Positions 14,818-22,630 are shown, numbered from the stretch's first letter. The stretch is 30,189 bases of DNA from Lachnospiraceae bacterium UBA4260 (GCA_002395235.1 DGWK01000035.1:1-30189); one strand, 5' to 3'. The notes: generated by a model from the letters alone, not told the origin. Translations and numbers: made by a program.

Positions 14818-15621
14818 ATGGTGCTGAGCAGTTATATTTGTCTGTTTTTTATTTACAGCCTTATGGGCTGGATCTATGAGACACTTTTTTGCACGATAAA
14901 GAGCGGAAAATGGGAAAACAGAGGCTTCCTGTACGGTTCCGCCTGCCCCATTTACGGGACCGGGGCGGTGGCGATTTCCACGATCATGAAAGCGGCCGGC
15001 GGATATGGAGTAATACTGACCCCATGGCAGATCTTTCTGATCGCCGTGATCGGAAGCGCGGGACTGGAATATGTTACTTCGTGGGGGCTGGAGAAGCTGT
15101 TCCACGCGGCCTGGTGGGATTACAGCGGACTGCCTCTGAATCTCCACGGCAGAATCAGTCTGCTTACCAGCCTGGGATTTGGGCTGGCGGGGCTTCTGGT
15201 CGTGTATGCCATAGCGCCGTTTACGGAAAATGCCGTCGGACACATCATTCCGATCGCAATCGAACTGCTTTCGTTCTGCTTTGTCTTTGTGTTCGCGGTC
15301 GATCTCACCCTTACGGTGACGGCTCTGTATCATTTTGACAAAATGGTAATACACATGGAAAACAGCTTTAACCAGAGCATGGAAAGTATCGTGGACAGTA
15401 CTGTGGAGAGATCCACCCGGGTCAGGGACAGTATTGTTGAAAAGGGACGCTTCGTAAACGACCAGGTCAATAACATGAACGGGCTCATGAAGAGCACGAT
15501 CCGCAGGATCTACTTTTTCAGAGACCGGGATGAGCACAGGAAAACCGTGAAAAACGGATATCTTACAAGGCTGAGGAATCTTGCGATCAACAGAAAAAAG
15601 TCCGGGGAATCTGAGGGATGA
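14818..15621 (+). CDS. CmpB-family (putative ABC-transporter type IV) membrane protein
   Basis: The 267-residue protein has about five hydrophobic segments in its first 170 residues. It shows stretches typical of the family labelled ABC_trans_CmpB: FFIYSLMGWIYETLF, NRGFLYGSACPIYGTGA, EYVTSWGLEKLFHAAWWDYS, and LNLHGRISL. The last 90 residues are a charged, probably cytosolic tail rich in Ser/Val/Arg. Its biochemical role is not established in general. AGGAGG (14801-14806) lies inside the upstream HD gene at 11 bases. It converges on the radical SAM-target gene with only a palindromic repeat between. Confidence 0.85.
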   Translation: MVLSSYICLFFIYSLMGWIYETLFCTIKSGKWENRGFLYGSACPIYGTGAVAISTIMKAAGGYGVILTPWQIFLIAVIGSAGLEYVTSWGLEKLFHAAWWDYSGLPLNLHGRISLLTSLGFGLAGLLVVYAIAPFTENAVGHIIPIAIELLSFCFVFVFAVDLTLTVTALYHFDKMVIHMENSFNQSMESIVDSTVERSTRVRDSIVEKGRFVNDQVNNMNGLMKSTIRRIYFFRDRDEHRKTVKNGYLTRLRNLAINRKKSGESEG

Positions 15622-15630
15622 CCGGCGGGA

Positions 15631-15768
15631 TGTGACAGGGGGACGTATCAGCTGACACATTTTGAACGGAGTGACAGGGGGCCGGATCGAGCGACACATT
15701 TTGTGTCGCTTGACCCGGCCCCTTTGTCACATCCCAAAATGTGTCAGTAGATACGTCCCCTTGACACA
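15631..15768. repeat. nested palindromic repeat block between convergent genes, site 3
   Basis: The left arm carries the TGTGACAGGGGGACGTATCA unit (15631-15664), then GTGACAGGGGGCCGGATCGA and GCGACACA. The right arm returns as TGTGTCGC, GACCCGGCCCC, TTTGTCACATCCC and the reversed ACGTATCA-type unit ending at 15768. The centre is at about 15701. The arms match over most of 138 bases with small mismatches. The minus-strand gene's stop codon starts at 15769, immediately after the element. Confidence 0.92.
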
Positions 15769-17067
15769 TTATCCTTTCTTTTCCACGCGAACCCTCCCCT
15801 CATGGAGCCTCTCCGAGAAGAATTCCTTGACGGAACACCCGGCGCGGCCGGAGGACGCACATGCGCAGGCGCACGCACAGCTGGACGCGCATGCGCAGCT
15901 GGAAGCACAGGAAGAAGCGCAGGAAGAGCGAGGCCTTGAGCTTCCGCCCGACCGGCGCGATCCGCCGCCGGACCGGCGAGAGCCTCCCGAGCGACGGACA
16001 GGAACGTTGATCACGTTTACGTGAATGTAGGTGTTGGGACTGCTGCCATAGCGGTAAGTGCCCGCACGGCTGTAGTTTTTGGGCTTTTCCAGATCTTTTT
16101 CTTCGACGATCTCCTTGCTCTTGATCATACTGCGGCCGCAGTAGGGGCACTCGTCCTTGCCTTCCACGCGCCCTGCGCCGCAGCTGGGGCAGGTCTCGTA
16201 GTACTCGATCTTGGTGCGGACGATCTTCTTTTCGGTGGCGCCTGCGGAAGCGGTGCCAAAGCCGAGACCTTCGGCGACCCAGCGCACGAACCTCACGATC
16301 GCATAGATGGGTATGCCGACGAAAATAATCAGCACGGCCAGTCCGCCGAGGACAGCAAACAGGTCGTCATCCTCTTCTTCGTAGCCCCCGCTTCCGGACG
16401 ATCCGCCGCCTTCGGCCTGCCTGTCCGGAGAAAAGGCAAAGGCGTCATTGGGATAAGCCACTGTAATCGTGTAGCGCTCGCCTGCAGAGAGGGGAGCCTG
16501 GAAGACCAGATAGCCGCCTTCCTGTATGCAGTCGGGCTGCCAGGCGCCTGCCTTATCCGCGTTCCAGCGGATGGTCAGGTCCTTGACTTCAATCCCGTCG
16601 AACCAGGCCGGCGTGTAGATGAAGGCTGTCTCCCCTTCCGCGAAGCGATCGATCTGGTACATGTGATCCTGAACAAAGGAGTACTCGAAGCTTGCCACCT
16701 CATCCGCATAATATTTGCGGTCCAAGTAGATGGCCAGCGTCGATCCTTTGTCCTCGATGCGGTCGATGTTGCTGCTCAGAGCCGTCACGTCGGAGTGGTT
16801 CTTGTTGGGAACTCCGATGTCCACCCACTCCAGGGGACCATAGGTCTTGTCGTCCAGGACCTTCCAGTCTATGTGGTAGGTCATGAGCAGGGAAGCATCC
16901 TCCTGCACGTCAACGGTGATAATGAAGTGCTCGATCTCATCCGTGGGCCCGGCCGCCTTTACAGTCATGGCAAAAGGAGCGGAAAGCCCCAGGACCAGTG
17001 CGAGCACGATCGCTGCGAGGAGCGATATTTTGGCAAAATAGTGCAGTCTTGATTCATTCGTTCTCAT
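15769..17067 (-). CDS. membrane protein with zinc ribbon and Cys-rich repetitive cytosolic tail, candidate radical SAM substrate
   Basis: The 432-residue product has a signal peptide or first membrane helix (about 12-38), an extracytoplasmic beta-rich domain (about 40-210), an acidic Gly/Ser linker, and a membrane helix (about 236-260). A zinc ribbon with CPSC (293-296) and CPYC (307-310) follows, then an Arg/Ser/Gly linker (358-380). The tail has nine Cys between 383 and 411, in CASS and CA repeats, ending SSGRAGCSVKEFF. The topology puts ribbon and tail in the cytosol. The start at 17067 is set by GAGGAGGT 7 bases upstream and overlaps the stop of the upstream radical SAM gene as TGATG. I know of Clostridial proteins with similar Cys-Ala tails ending in GRAGCS, but no assigned function. 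The tail may be a structural or modified segment. Confidence 0.8.
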   Translation of the reverse strand: MRTNESRLHYFAKISLLAAIVLALVLGLSAPFAMTVKAAGPTDEIEHFIITVDVQEDASLLMTYHIDWKVLDDKTYGPLEWVDIGVPNKNHSDVTALSSNIDRIEDKGSTLAIYLDRKYYADEVASFEYSFVQDHMYQIDRFAEGETAFIYTPAWFDGIEVKDLTIRWNADKAGAWQPDCIQEGGYLVFQAPLSAGERYTITVAYPNDAFAFSPDRQAEGGGSSGSGGYEEEDDDLFAVLGGLAVLIIFVGIPIYAIVRFVRWVAEGLGFGTASAGATEKKIVRTKIEYYETCPSCGAGRVEGKDECPYCGRSMIKSKEIVEEKDLEKPKNYSRAGTYRYGSSPNTYIHVNVINVPVRRSGGSRRSGGGSRRSGGSSRPRSSCASSCASSCACASSCACACACASSGRAGCSVKEFFSERLHEGRVRVEKKG

Positions 17068-18464
17068 CAGCAATACCTCCTCAGAGGGCATTCGCCCGTC
17101 ATTTCGGCAGAGTAATCGCGCCGGGTCTTGCAAGTCGCGCTGTCCCAGATAACATTCCAGTTGTCAGAGAGCATATTGCCCAGCGGCTTATCGTCGAGCC
17201 AGCTCTGGCAGGGCACCACATTGCCGCCGGGAGTGACGGCCATATTGGAGAGGCAGGCTCCGCAGGACGGAGAAGGGATACCCAGCTCTTCAAATATCTT
17301 ATCATCCAGCCAGCCGGGGGAAGTGAAGGCAATCTCCATGCCGTGCTCATGGCAGTAGGAGACTGCGCCGCGCAGAATCTTTTCCAGCTCTTCACTGCTC
17401 AGCTGCAGGGCCTCCGACTCGGGCTGCGCGGCCCCGCCCGTGGTGATCAGACCCGAGCAGGTCACGTAGATGACGCCGAGTTCGTGCAGGAGCTTCAGGG
17501 TCTTCTCATAATCCCGGTTGAGCGTGCACAGCGGCGTATTGATGCTCACGGAAAGTCCGGCGTCCAGGGCATTTTTGATTCCAGCCAAAGTATCGTCATA
17601 GCGGTTAGCGCCGACCAGTCGGTTGTGGATCTCGGCGTCCGCCGAGTAGAATGTGACCTGCACGCTGTCCAATTCTGCCTCGCGCAGTTTCTTACAATAC
17701 GCGGGGGTGAGACGGATCCCGTTCGTGTTGAGACGGGAGATGAACCAGCGGGCGTACTGAATGAGGTCAATAAGATCTTCCCGCATCGTGGGCTCGCCTC
17801 CCGTGAAGGTCACCTGCGGTATGCCGGCGCTGCGGCAGACATCCAGAATCTTTTTCCAGTCGGCGGTGGAGAGCTCCTCTTCGCCGGAAAGAGTCTGCCC
17901 GGCGGCGTAGCAGTGCACACATTTCTGGTTGCAGTGCCAGCGTCCGCCCTTGGTCATGGCACTGACCATCAGGTCCATGCGATGGGGCGCCTGCATGAGG
18001 GGCGCGTACTCGCCGATGCTCATGAAATATACATCCGTGGTCACTTCTTCGCGGTAAGCGATCTGGCTGATCGTCGTGTAAATAGTCTGCAGATCGTTCG
18101 TGATCCGGTCGAGGGAGTAGAGCGGAAGGATCTGCTTCACATTGCCGGCCGTGCGCTCCAGAATACTCTGGATGTCCATCTCGCCGATCGCTCTTCCGTC
18201 GAAGCGATTCGTCTCCCGGATGAGCTCCGCCAGCATGACGGCCCAGATGAAGTTGACCGGCAGTATGTCGGTCCCGTTGATGATGGCGACACTGGGATTG
18301 AGAGTGTCCGCCTCAGGCTTTGGGGGGATCAGATGGATGCGGATGGCACCCGGACCGTCGGGATTCAAAGTTGTATGCAGGACTTCACTGAATGCAAAAT
18401 TCATGTAGGCCTTGAGATTTCGAGCTGTCTTTGTCCATCGGAAAAGAAAAGGAATCTTTGCCAT
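17067..18464 (-). CDS. radical SAM enzyme with SPASM-like C-terminus
   Basis: The 465-residue enzyme has the radical SAM iron-sulfur motif CNQKCVHC (Cys 178, 182, 185) and the SAM-site TGGEP. A Cys-rich C-terminus follows: CGACLSNMAVTPGGNVVPC, a further Cys, and GECPLRRYC at the very end. That fits auxiliary clusters of the SPASM/Twitch type found in peptide-modifying enzymes. An N-terminal region of about 140 residues before the barrel (NPSVAIINGTDILPVNF...) could be a substrate-recognition domain. The start follows AGAAAGGA. It is directly coupled (TGATG) to the gene for the Cys-rich membrane protein, which is therefore the leading candidate substrate. What bond it makes is unknown. Confidence 0.88.
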   Translation of the reverse strand: MAKIPFLFRWTKTARNLKAYMNFAFSEVLHTTLNPDGPGAIRIHLIPPKPEADTLNPSVAIINGTDILPVNFIWAVMLAELIRETNRFDGRAIGEMDIQSILERTAGNVKQILPLYSLDRITNDLQTIYTTISQIAYREEVTTDVYFMSIGEYAPLMQAPHRMDLMVSAMTKGGRWHCNQKCVHCYAAGQTLSGEEELSTADWKKILDVCRSAGIPQVTFTGGEPTMREDLIDLIQYARWFISRLNTNGIRLTPAYCKKLREAELDSVQVTFYSADAEIHNRLVGANRYDDTLAGIKNALDAGLSVSINTPLCTLNRDYEKTLKLLHELGVIYVTCSGLITTGGAAQPESEALQLSSEELEKILRGAVSYCHEHGMEIAFTSPGWLDDKIFEELGIPSPSCGACLSNMAVTPGGNVVPCQSWLDDKPLGNMLSDNWNVIWDSATCKTRRDYSAEMTGECPLRRYC

Positions 18465-18552
18465 TTTATCCTTTCTGCCCTGCAGGCCGGGCCGGCGCTG
18501 ATAAGTAGAACGATTACCGAATATGCGGCCCGCTCTGCGGGCCTTAAATGTA

Positions 18553-18815
18553 TTAGTTTCCGGCTGTCTCGGCCTCCATCTTCTCTTTGAGGGCCTCGGC
18601 GTACTGCGCGCCGTCGAGCGGAAGCGTCACTTTTCTTCCCTGCCAGGCGGAGAGGTGGGCGCCTTCGCCGGTCCAGCTGCTGCGCCAGTCACTGGAGTGG
18701 TGGTAAAACTGTGTGCGGAAGGAGCCTGTGCTCTCGAGATACCCATGGCGCCGATCCCGATTATGGCGCAGCGCGCGGTTTTAGCGGCATAAGAGTTGGA
18801 ATTGGATATAGTCAC
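18553..18815 (-). pseudogene. Gfo/Idh/MocA oxidoreductase remnant with internal deletion
   Basis: A GTG start (18815) after AAGGAGG (18821-18827) opens with TISNSNSYAAKTARCAIIGIGAMG, the first strand and Gly motif of a Gfo/Idh/MocA Rossmann fold. In a shifted frame, straight after this point, comes GYLESTGSFRTQFYHHSSDW, then WTGEGAHLSAWQGRKVTLPL and a normal-looking C-terminus ending in TAA at 18553. Around 250-300 residues of the middle are missing and the frame changes at about 18750. It cannot encode an active enzyme. It is divergent from the next remnant. Confidence 0.8.
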
Positions 18816-18901
18816 GGGAACCTCCTTTTTGTACAATATGAGTTAACATTAATATCCTACTTAAATTACAACATACCGTTTATTGAAAGGAAAGGTGTTT
18901 A

Positions 18902-19150
18902 ATGAAGAATTTTACTAATTATGTGCCTACGAAGATTCATTTCGGTCAAGGGATGATCAGCCATCTGAGCGAGCTCTCGGAAAGCGGCGAGAGAGTGCTG
19001 CATCCCATGGAGCACGAACTCAGTGCTTATTATGATATCACACACGGCGTGGGCCTGCCTGTGACAAACGGGCGGAAGTGGGAGCGCGTCCGTGACCTTC
19101 AGATCCCGGTAACCGCAAAGATGGTTGATAAATTGTCCTGCAGAAAATAG
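18902..19150 (+). pseudogene. iron-containing alcohol dehydrogenase remnant with internal deletion
   Basis: The 82-residue frame begins NYVPTKIHFGQGMISHLSEL, the usual first strand of Fe-type alcohol/butanol dehydrogenases, for about 33 residues. It then jumps to HPMEHELSAYYDITHGVGLP, the metal-binding His region that normally lies some 230 residues later. The remaining 30 residues match the family only loosely and may cross another deletion. The ribosome site GAAAGGAAAG and start codon are intact, so a short peptide may be made, but the NAD-binding middle is gone. Confidence 0.8.
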
Positions 19151-19187
19151 AATATGGTTGATGATGTTTTGCCGCAAGGAGGAAAAA

Positions 19188-20780
19188 ATGGATAATGAAA
19201 AAGTTATCAGGGAAGGAATGGAAGAATCGAAGGAGAATACGTTCCATCCGGAAGAGCTGACTCCGGAACAGGAGGCACCGGCATTGCCTGCAGGGGACTT
19301 GTCCCCGGAGGGCGGGCAGACAGCGGGTGAAGGACAGCCGGTGACATCTGCTGAGGAACCGGTCGCAGTAGGAGAGCAGGCAGTACCTTCTGAGGAACCG
19401 GCCTCAGTGGGAGGACAGGCAGCAGCGATAAGCGCGGAGCCGCCCGCCCAGGAAGAGCCGCCCGTGAGCGTAAAGGAAAAGAAAACTTTCCTGCGCTCGT
19501 GCGGAAGCTGGACAGATATTATTCCGATCGCAGCGATGCTATCGGTCATTCTCACATTGTTCGGATCGCTCCTGAGCTTTATCCTGGATGGATCGGTTGT
19601 CCCGGCCACAGAGATCGGAATGAGGCTGCTTGGCGATGCGGACAGTGTGGAGTTTCTGCTGCAATATTTTGAATTCTACGGAATCTGGATCGCATTCGTG
19701 ATCGTCATCCTTCTCTTTAAGGATAACTGGCCGATGTGGAAAGCCTTTTTGTACAACCGCCACGGGAACAACCTGAAAGCGATCCTGGCAGGTATCCTGC
19801 TCGGTTTTGGCCTGAACGGAACCTGCATCCTTTTGTCCGTCATCATGGGAGATATCAAGCTTTCCTACAGCGGATTTGCTCCGGTTCCCTTTTTCGCCTT
19901 CCTGATCAGTGTTTTGATTCAGTCCGGCGCGGAAGAAATCATAGATCGGTGCTATCTGTACCAGAAGCTTCGCAGGCGCTACCGCTGGCCGATCATTGCG
20001 GTGCTCGTGAATTCGCTGATCTTCATGTCTCTGCATATGGGCAATCCCGGCGTCACGAAGCTGGGTCTTCTTCAGGTTTTCCTGATCGGCGTCCTGTTCT
20101 CGCTGATCGTGTATTACTGGGACAGCCTCTGGACGGCGATCTGGGCCCATGCGGCCTGGAACTTTTCCCAGAGTATCGTGTTCGGCCTTCCCAACAGCGG
20201 CATCGTGTCCAAGTATTCCGTCTTTAAGCTGGAAGCGGCCTCCGCGCGCGACGGCATCTTCTACAACACGGGCTTCGGCGTGGAAGGAAGCCTTGGCGCG
20301 AACGTGATGATCGGGGCTGTCATTGTAATGATCCTGATCTACGCACTTGTGACCAAGCGCGGTGAGAGGGCAGATCACTGGGAGGCACTGGAAAAACGCG
20401 ACGCCGGCAAGAGCCATATCTGGGAAGCGGTCGTTCTGACAGTTATCATGGTGGCCGTCCTCGCAGCCGGTATTATGGGAAGCATGTGGCTTGACAGGCA
20501 TGCCGACGAGATCCAGCAGATTATCGAAGAGCAGAGCGGTCTGCAGGAGCAGGAAGGGCAGGAGGCGGCACCCGCACAGGAGGCAGCGCCCGCACAGGAA
20601 GCCGCTCCCGGCCAGGAAGCTGCTCCCAGTCAGGAGGCGGCACCCGCACAGGAGGCAACACCCGCACAGGAGGCTGCACCTGCACAGGAGGCGGCACCCG
20701 CACAGGAAGCCACACCCGGACAGGAGACCACTCCCGAACAGGGCGGACAGAGCCAGGATCTGCAACCGCAGAATACATGA
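19188..20780 (+). CDS. CPBP-family intramembrane metalloprotease with repetitive C-terminal tail
   Basis: The 530-residue protein starts with about 95 residues of acidic, Pro/Ala/Glu-rich low-complexity sequence. A membrane core of roughly eight helices follows with the CPBP (Abi/CAAX-like) motifs: EE at 249-250 with Arg254 (EExxxR), Phe279-His283 (FxxxH) and HAAWN (321-325). The C-terminus after the last helix is ten QEAAPA-like hexapeptides, probably outside the membrane or wall-spanning. Family members cleave prenylated or other membrane peptides, mature bacteriocins or give self-immunity. No substrate gene is evident nearby. AAGGAGG (19176-19182) decides the start at 19188, well after the upstream remnant. 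Confidence 0.88.
   Translation: MDNEKVIREGMEESKENTFHPEELTPEQEAPALPAGDLSPEGGQTAGEGQPVTSAEEPVAVGEQAVPSEEPASVGGQAAAISAEPPAQEEPPVSVKEKKTFLRSCGSWTDIIPIAAMLSVILTLFGSLLSFILDGSVVPATEIGMRLLGDADSVEFLLQYFEFYGIWIAFVIVILLFKDNWPMWKAFLYNRHGNNLKAILAGILLGFGLNGTCILLSVIMGDIKLSYSGFAPVPFFAFLISVLIQSGAEEIIDRCYLYQKLRRRYRWPIIAVLVNSLIFMSLHMGNPGVTKLGLLQVFLIGVLFSLIVYYWDSLWTAIWAHAAWNFSQSIVFGLPNSGIVSKYSVFKLEAASARDGIFYNTGFGVEGSLGANVMIGAVIVMILIYALVTKRGERADHWEALEKRDAGKSHIWEAVVLTVIMVAVLAAGIMGSMWLDRHADEIQQIIEEQSGLQEQEGQEAAPAQEAAPAQEAAPGQEAAPSQEAAPAQEATPAQEAAPAQEAAPAQEATPGQETTPEQGGQSQDLQPQNT
20559..20738 (+). repeat. ten tandem 18-base units coding for QEAAPA-like hexapeptides
   Basis: The DNA repeats in frame with the CPBP gene. 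The fifth and sixth positions vary (QEAAPA, QEAAPG, QEAAPS, QEATPA, QETTPE). Synonymous differences between units show the array is not brand-new. Its copy number is likely to vary between strains. Confidence 0.9.
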
Positions 20781-20802
20781 TGGAAGCCTATGGCGATTGA
20801 GA

Positions 20803-20846
20803 TTTACGGGGTGCTGCATTATTGCGGCACCCCGTATTGAATAATT
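20803..20846 (+). terminator. intrinsic terminator after the CPBP gene
   Basis: TACGGGGTGCTGC (20805-20817) pairs with GCGGCACCCCGTA (20824-20836) with one G-T pair and a 6-base loop. TTGAATAATTTTTG follows. Confidence 0.75.
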
Positions 20847-20885
20847 TTTGTTAAAAAAACGTTTTGGAAAAACAGGTGGTAAATC

Positions 20886-21578
20886 ATGGAAAACAGAATC
20901 AGTACGATCCGACATGCATTCTATAAATCCATCCCCGTTATGGCGGGCTACATCGTATTGGGCACCGGCTTCGGAATCCTGATGAGCAATGCCGGATACG
21001 GCGTCTTGTGGACGGCCGCCATGAGCGCGTTCATTTACGCCGGCTCCATGCAGTACGTCGGAGTCGGTCTTTTGACGGGCGGCGCCTCTGTGCTGACGAC
21101 GATCATCACGACCATCATGGTAAATGCGAGGCATTTGTTTTACAGCATTTCCATGGTCGAGCCCTACAAAAATGCCGGAAAGTACAAGCCTTATATGATC
21201 TTCGCACTCACGGATGAGACCTATTCTCTTCTCTGTGACGGGCAGGTCCCGGAGGGGACGGATCCAAACCTCTACAGGTTTCTCGTGTCTTTGTTTAACC
21301 ACAGCTACTGGGTGACGGGCAGCATTTTAGGGAGTCTTCTCGGCGCTGTGCTGCCATTTCCCACAACGGGGATCGAGTTTTCCATGACCGCGCTGTTCAT
21401 CGCTTCGTTCACGGAGCAGTGGCTGACGACCAAAGATCATGTCCCCGCACTCACGGGACTGCTCTCGACGCTGCTGTGTCTTGTGCTGTTCGGACGGCAG
21501 AACTTCCTGATCCCGGCCATGCTGTGCATTACACTGGTGCTGACGATTCTGCGCAGAAGAGAGGAGGAGCTGGTATGA
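20886..21578 (+). CDS. azlC: AzlC-family branched-chain amino acid exporter, large subunit
   Basis: The 230-residue integral membrane protein has the AzlC signatures: an AFYKSIPVMAGYIVLGTGFG opening, SAFIYAGSMQYVGVGLL, and the conserved NARHLFYSISM. It exports branched-chain amino acids or analogues together with the small partner AzlD. The start is preceded by AACAGGTGGTAAATC. The gene ends in an ATGA overlap with azlD, so both subunits are made from one message. An intrinsic terminator upstream separates it from the CPBP gene. Confidence 0.93.
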   Translation: MENRISTIRHAFYKSIPVMAGYIVLGTGFGILMSNAGYGVLWTAAMSAFIYAGSMQYVGVGLLTGGASVLTTIITTIMVNARHLFYSISMVEPYKNAGKYKPYMIFALTDETYSLLCDGQVPEGTDPNLYRFLVSLFNHSYWVTGSILGSLLGAVLPFPTTGIEFSMTALFIASFTEQWLTTKDHVPALTGLLSTLLCLVLFGRQNFLIPAMLCITLVLTILRRREEELV

Positions 21579-21898
21579 GCACAAATATGAATGCGGCCGT
21601 TCTTATCGCCGCTATGTCGATCACGACCATACTGCTCCGTTTTCTTCCGTTTCTTGTATTCAAAAAAGAGACGCCGCCCTATATTTCCTATCTTGGGAAG
21701 GTGCTTCCGCCCGCGATCATCGGCATGCTCGTGATCTACTGTCTGAAGGATGTCACGCCGACGGTAAGTCCCTACGGCATTCCGGAACTGATCGCGGCCG
21801 CCTGTGTTGTGATCCTGCAGGTATGGAAGCGCAATTCGCTGATCAGTATTCTGACCGGTACAGTGATTTATATGATATTGATCCAAATGGTGTTCTGA
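21575..21898 (+). CDS. azlD: AzlD-family branched-chain amino acid exporter, small subunit
   Basis: The 107-residue protein has about four membrane helices, including AAMSITTILLRFLPFLVF and LPPAIIGMLVIYCLKD, typical of AzlD. The start at 21575 overlaps the azlC stop, with GAGGAGG (21560-21566) upstream inside azlC. It works as the obligate partner of AzlC. Confidence 0.92.
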   Translation: MSTNMNAAVLIAAMSITTILLRFLPFLVFKKETPPYISYLGKVLPPAIIGMLVIYCLKDVTPTVSPYGIPELIAAACVVILQVWKRNSLISILTGTVIYMILIQMVF

Positions 21899-21920
21899 GT
21901 TCGGGCTCCGGCTCTTTTTT
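21895..21920 (+). terminator. probable terminator after azlD
   Basis: A short imperfect GAGTT-C-GG / CC-GGCTC stem overlaps the azlD stop and is followed by a run of six T. The stem is weak, so the call rests mainly on the T run and position. Confidence 0.45.
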
Positions 21921-21942
21921 GTCCCATGGAAAACGGCGCGGA

Positions 21943-21961
21943 AGTGTGGTAGTGTGGTAGT
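21943..21961 (+). repeat. two tandem AGTGTGGT octamers upstream of luxS
   Basis: AGTGTGGT occurs at 21943-21950 and 21951-21958, with a further AGT. It lies about 40 bases before the luxS start, where a regulator site could be. No known regulator motif was recognised. Confidence 0.6.
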
Positions 21962-21998
21962 ACAAAAACAAACGTTGCAGAAAGCAAGGAGAACAAAT

Positions 21999-22523
21999 AT
22001 GGAATTAATTCAGAGCTTTTCGGTAGATCACAGGTACATTGTGCCCGGCATATTCAAAAGCAGGGTGGACCGCCTGGGCGACTACAGCGTCACGACCTAT
22101 GATATCCGGCTTAAAAGGCCTAACAGGGAGCCGGTTGTTGACGTCGCGGCCATGCATTCTCTGGAACACCTTATCGCGACTTTTCTTCGCAATGATCCCG
22201 ATTGGAAAGACGAGGTTATTTACTGGGGACCCATGGGGTGTCTGACAGGCTTTTACCTCATACTGAAGGGGAACCGCGCGCCGCAGGAAATCTATGATCT
22301 GCTTCTGAGAGCCTTTAAGTCCGTTGACGCTGCGCAGGAGGTGCCCGGTACCGCTCCCGAAAACTGCGGACACTATCAGATGCACAACCTTGCAATGGCG
22401 AAGTGGTTTGCAAATGAGTTCGCGCAGTATCTTGAGGAAAATAAGGACAACCGCGCGATCTTTGAGTACCCCAGGACAGAGCGGCTTGTGACGGAAGACG
22501 GTCAGCATTTTTACGATTCATAA
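21999..22523 (+). CDS. luxS: S-ribosylhomocysteine lyase LuxS
   Basis: The 174-residue metalloenzyme splits S-ribosylhomocysteine into homocysteine and DPD, the precursor of autoinducer-2, as part of the activated methyl cycle. Metal ligands His53 and His57 are in MHSLEHL and Cys123 is in ENCGHY. The catalytic Cys81 is in MGCLTGFY. Length and the N-terminal SFSVDHRYIVPG are typical. The start at 21999 follows AAGGAGAA (21986-21993), and an upstream in-frame ATG at 21954 is rejected. No pfs/mtn gene is next to it. Confidence 0.97.
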   Translation: MELIQSFSVDHRYIVPGIFKSRVDRLGDYSVTTYDIRLKRPNREPVVDVAAMHSLEHLIATFLRNDPDWKDEVIYWGPMGCLTGFYLILKGNRAPQEIYDLLLRAFKSVDAAQEVPGTAPENCGHYQMHNLAMAKWFANEFAQYLEENKDNRAIFEYPRTERLVTEDGQHFYDS

Positions 22524-22630
22524 GCCGAGGCGATTAAGGAGTCTTAAGAGCGGCCGGTAAAAAATATTATTATTTTTTTGAAATTCATCATTGGGTATTT
22601 GAGCAAAAAGTATTAGACTATAGGTAGTTC

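Noticed and set aside
15120..15308. Small minus-strand frame inside the CmpB-type gene
   Set aside because: Antisense to a conserved membrane protein with no start signals.
14734..15699. Minus-strand frame running from the repeat at site 3 into the CmpB-type gene
   Set aside because: Its N-terminus is repeat sequence and the rest is antisense to a recognised membrane protein gene.
16998..18590. 530-codon plus-strand frame opposite the radical SAM gene
   Set aside because: The minus strand carries the canonical radical SAM motifs and ribosome sites. The plus frame has neither.
20521..20778. Minus-strand Val/Pro/Arg repeat protein opposite the CPBP tail
   Set aside because: It is the complement of the QEAAPA array, with no ribosome site and no independent support.
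19539..21302. 587-codon open frame on the minus strand across the CPBP and azlC genes
   Set aside because: It spans two real genes and the terminator between them. Its Cys/Leu/Arg-rich translation has no recognisable domain.
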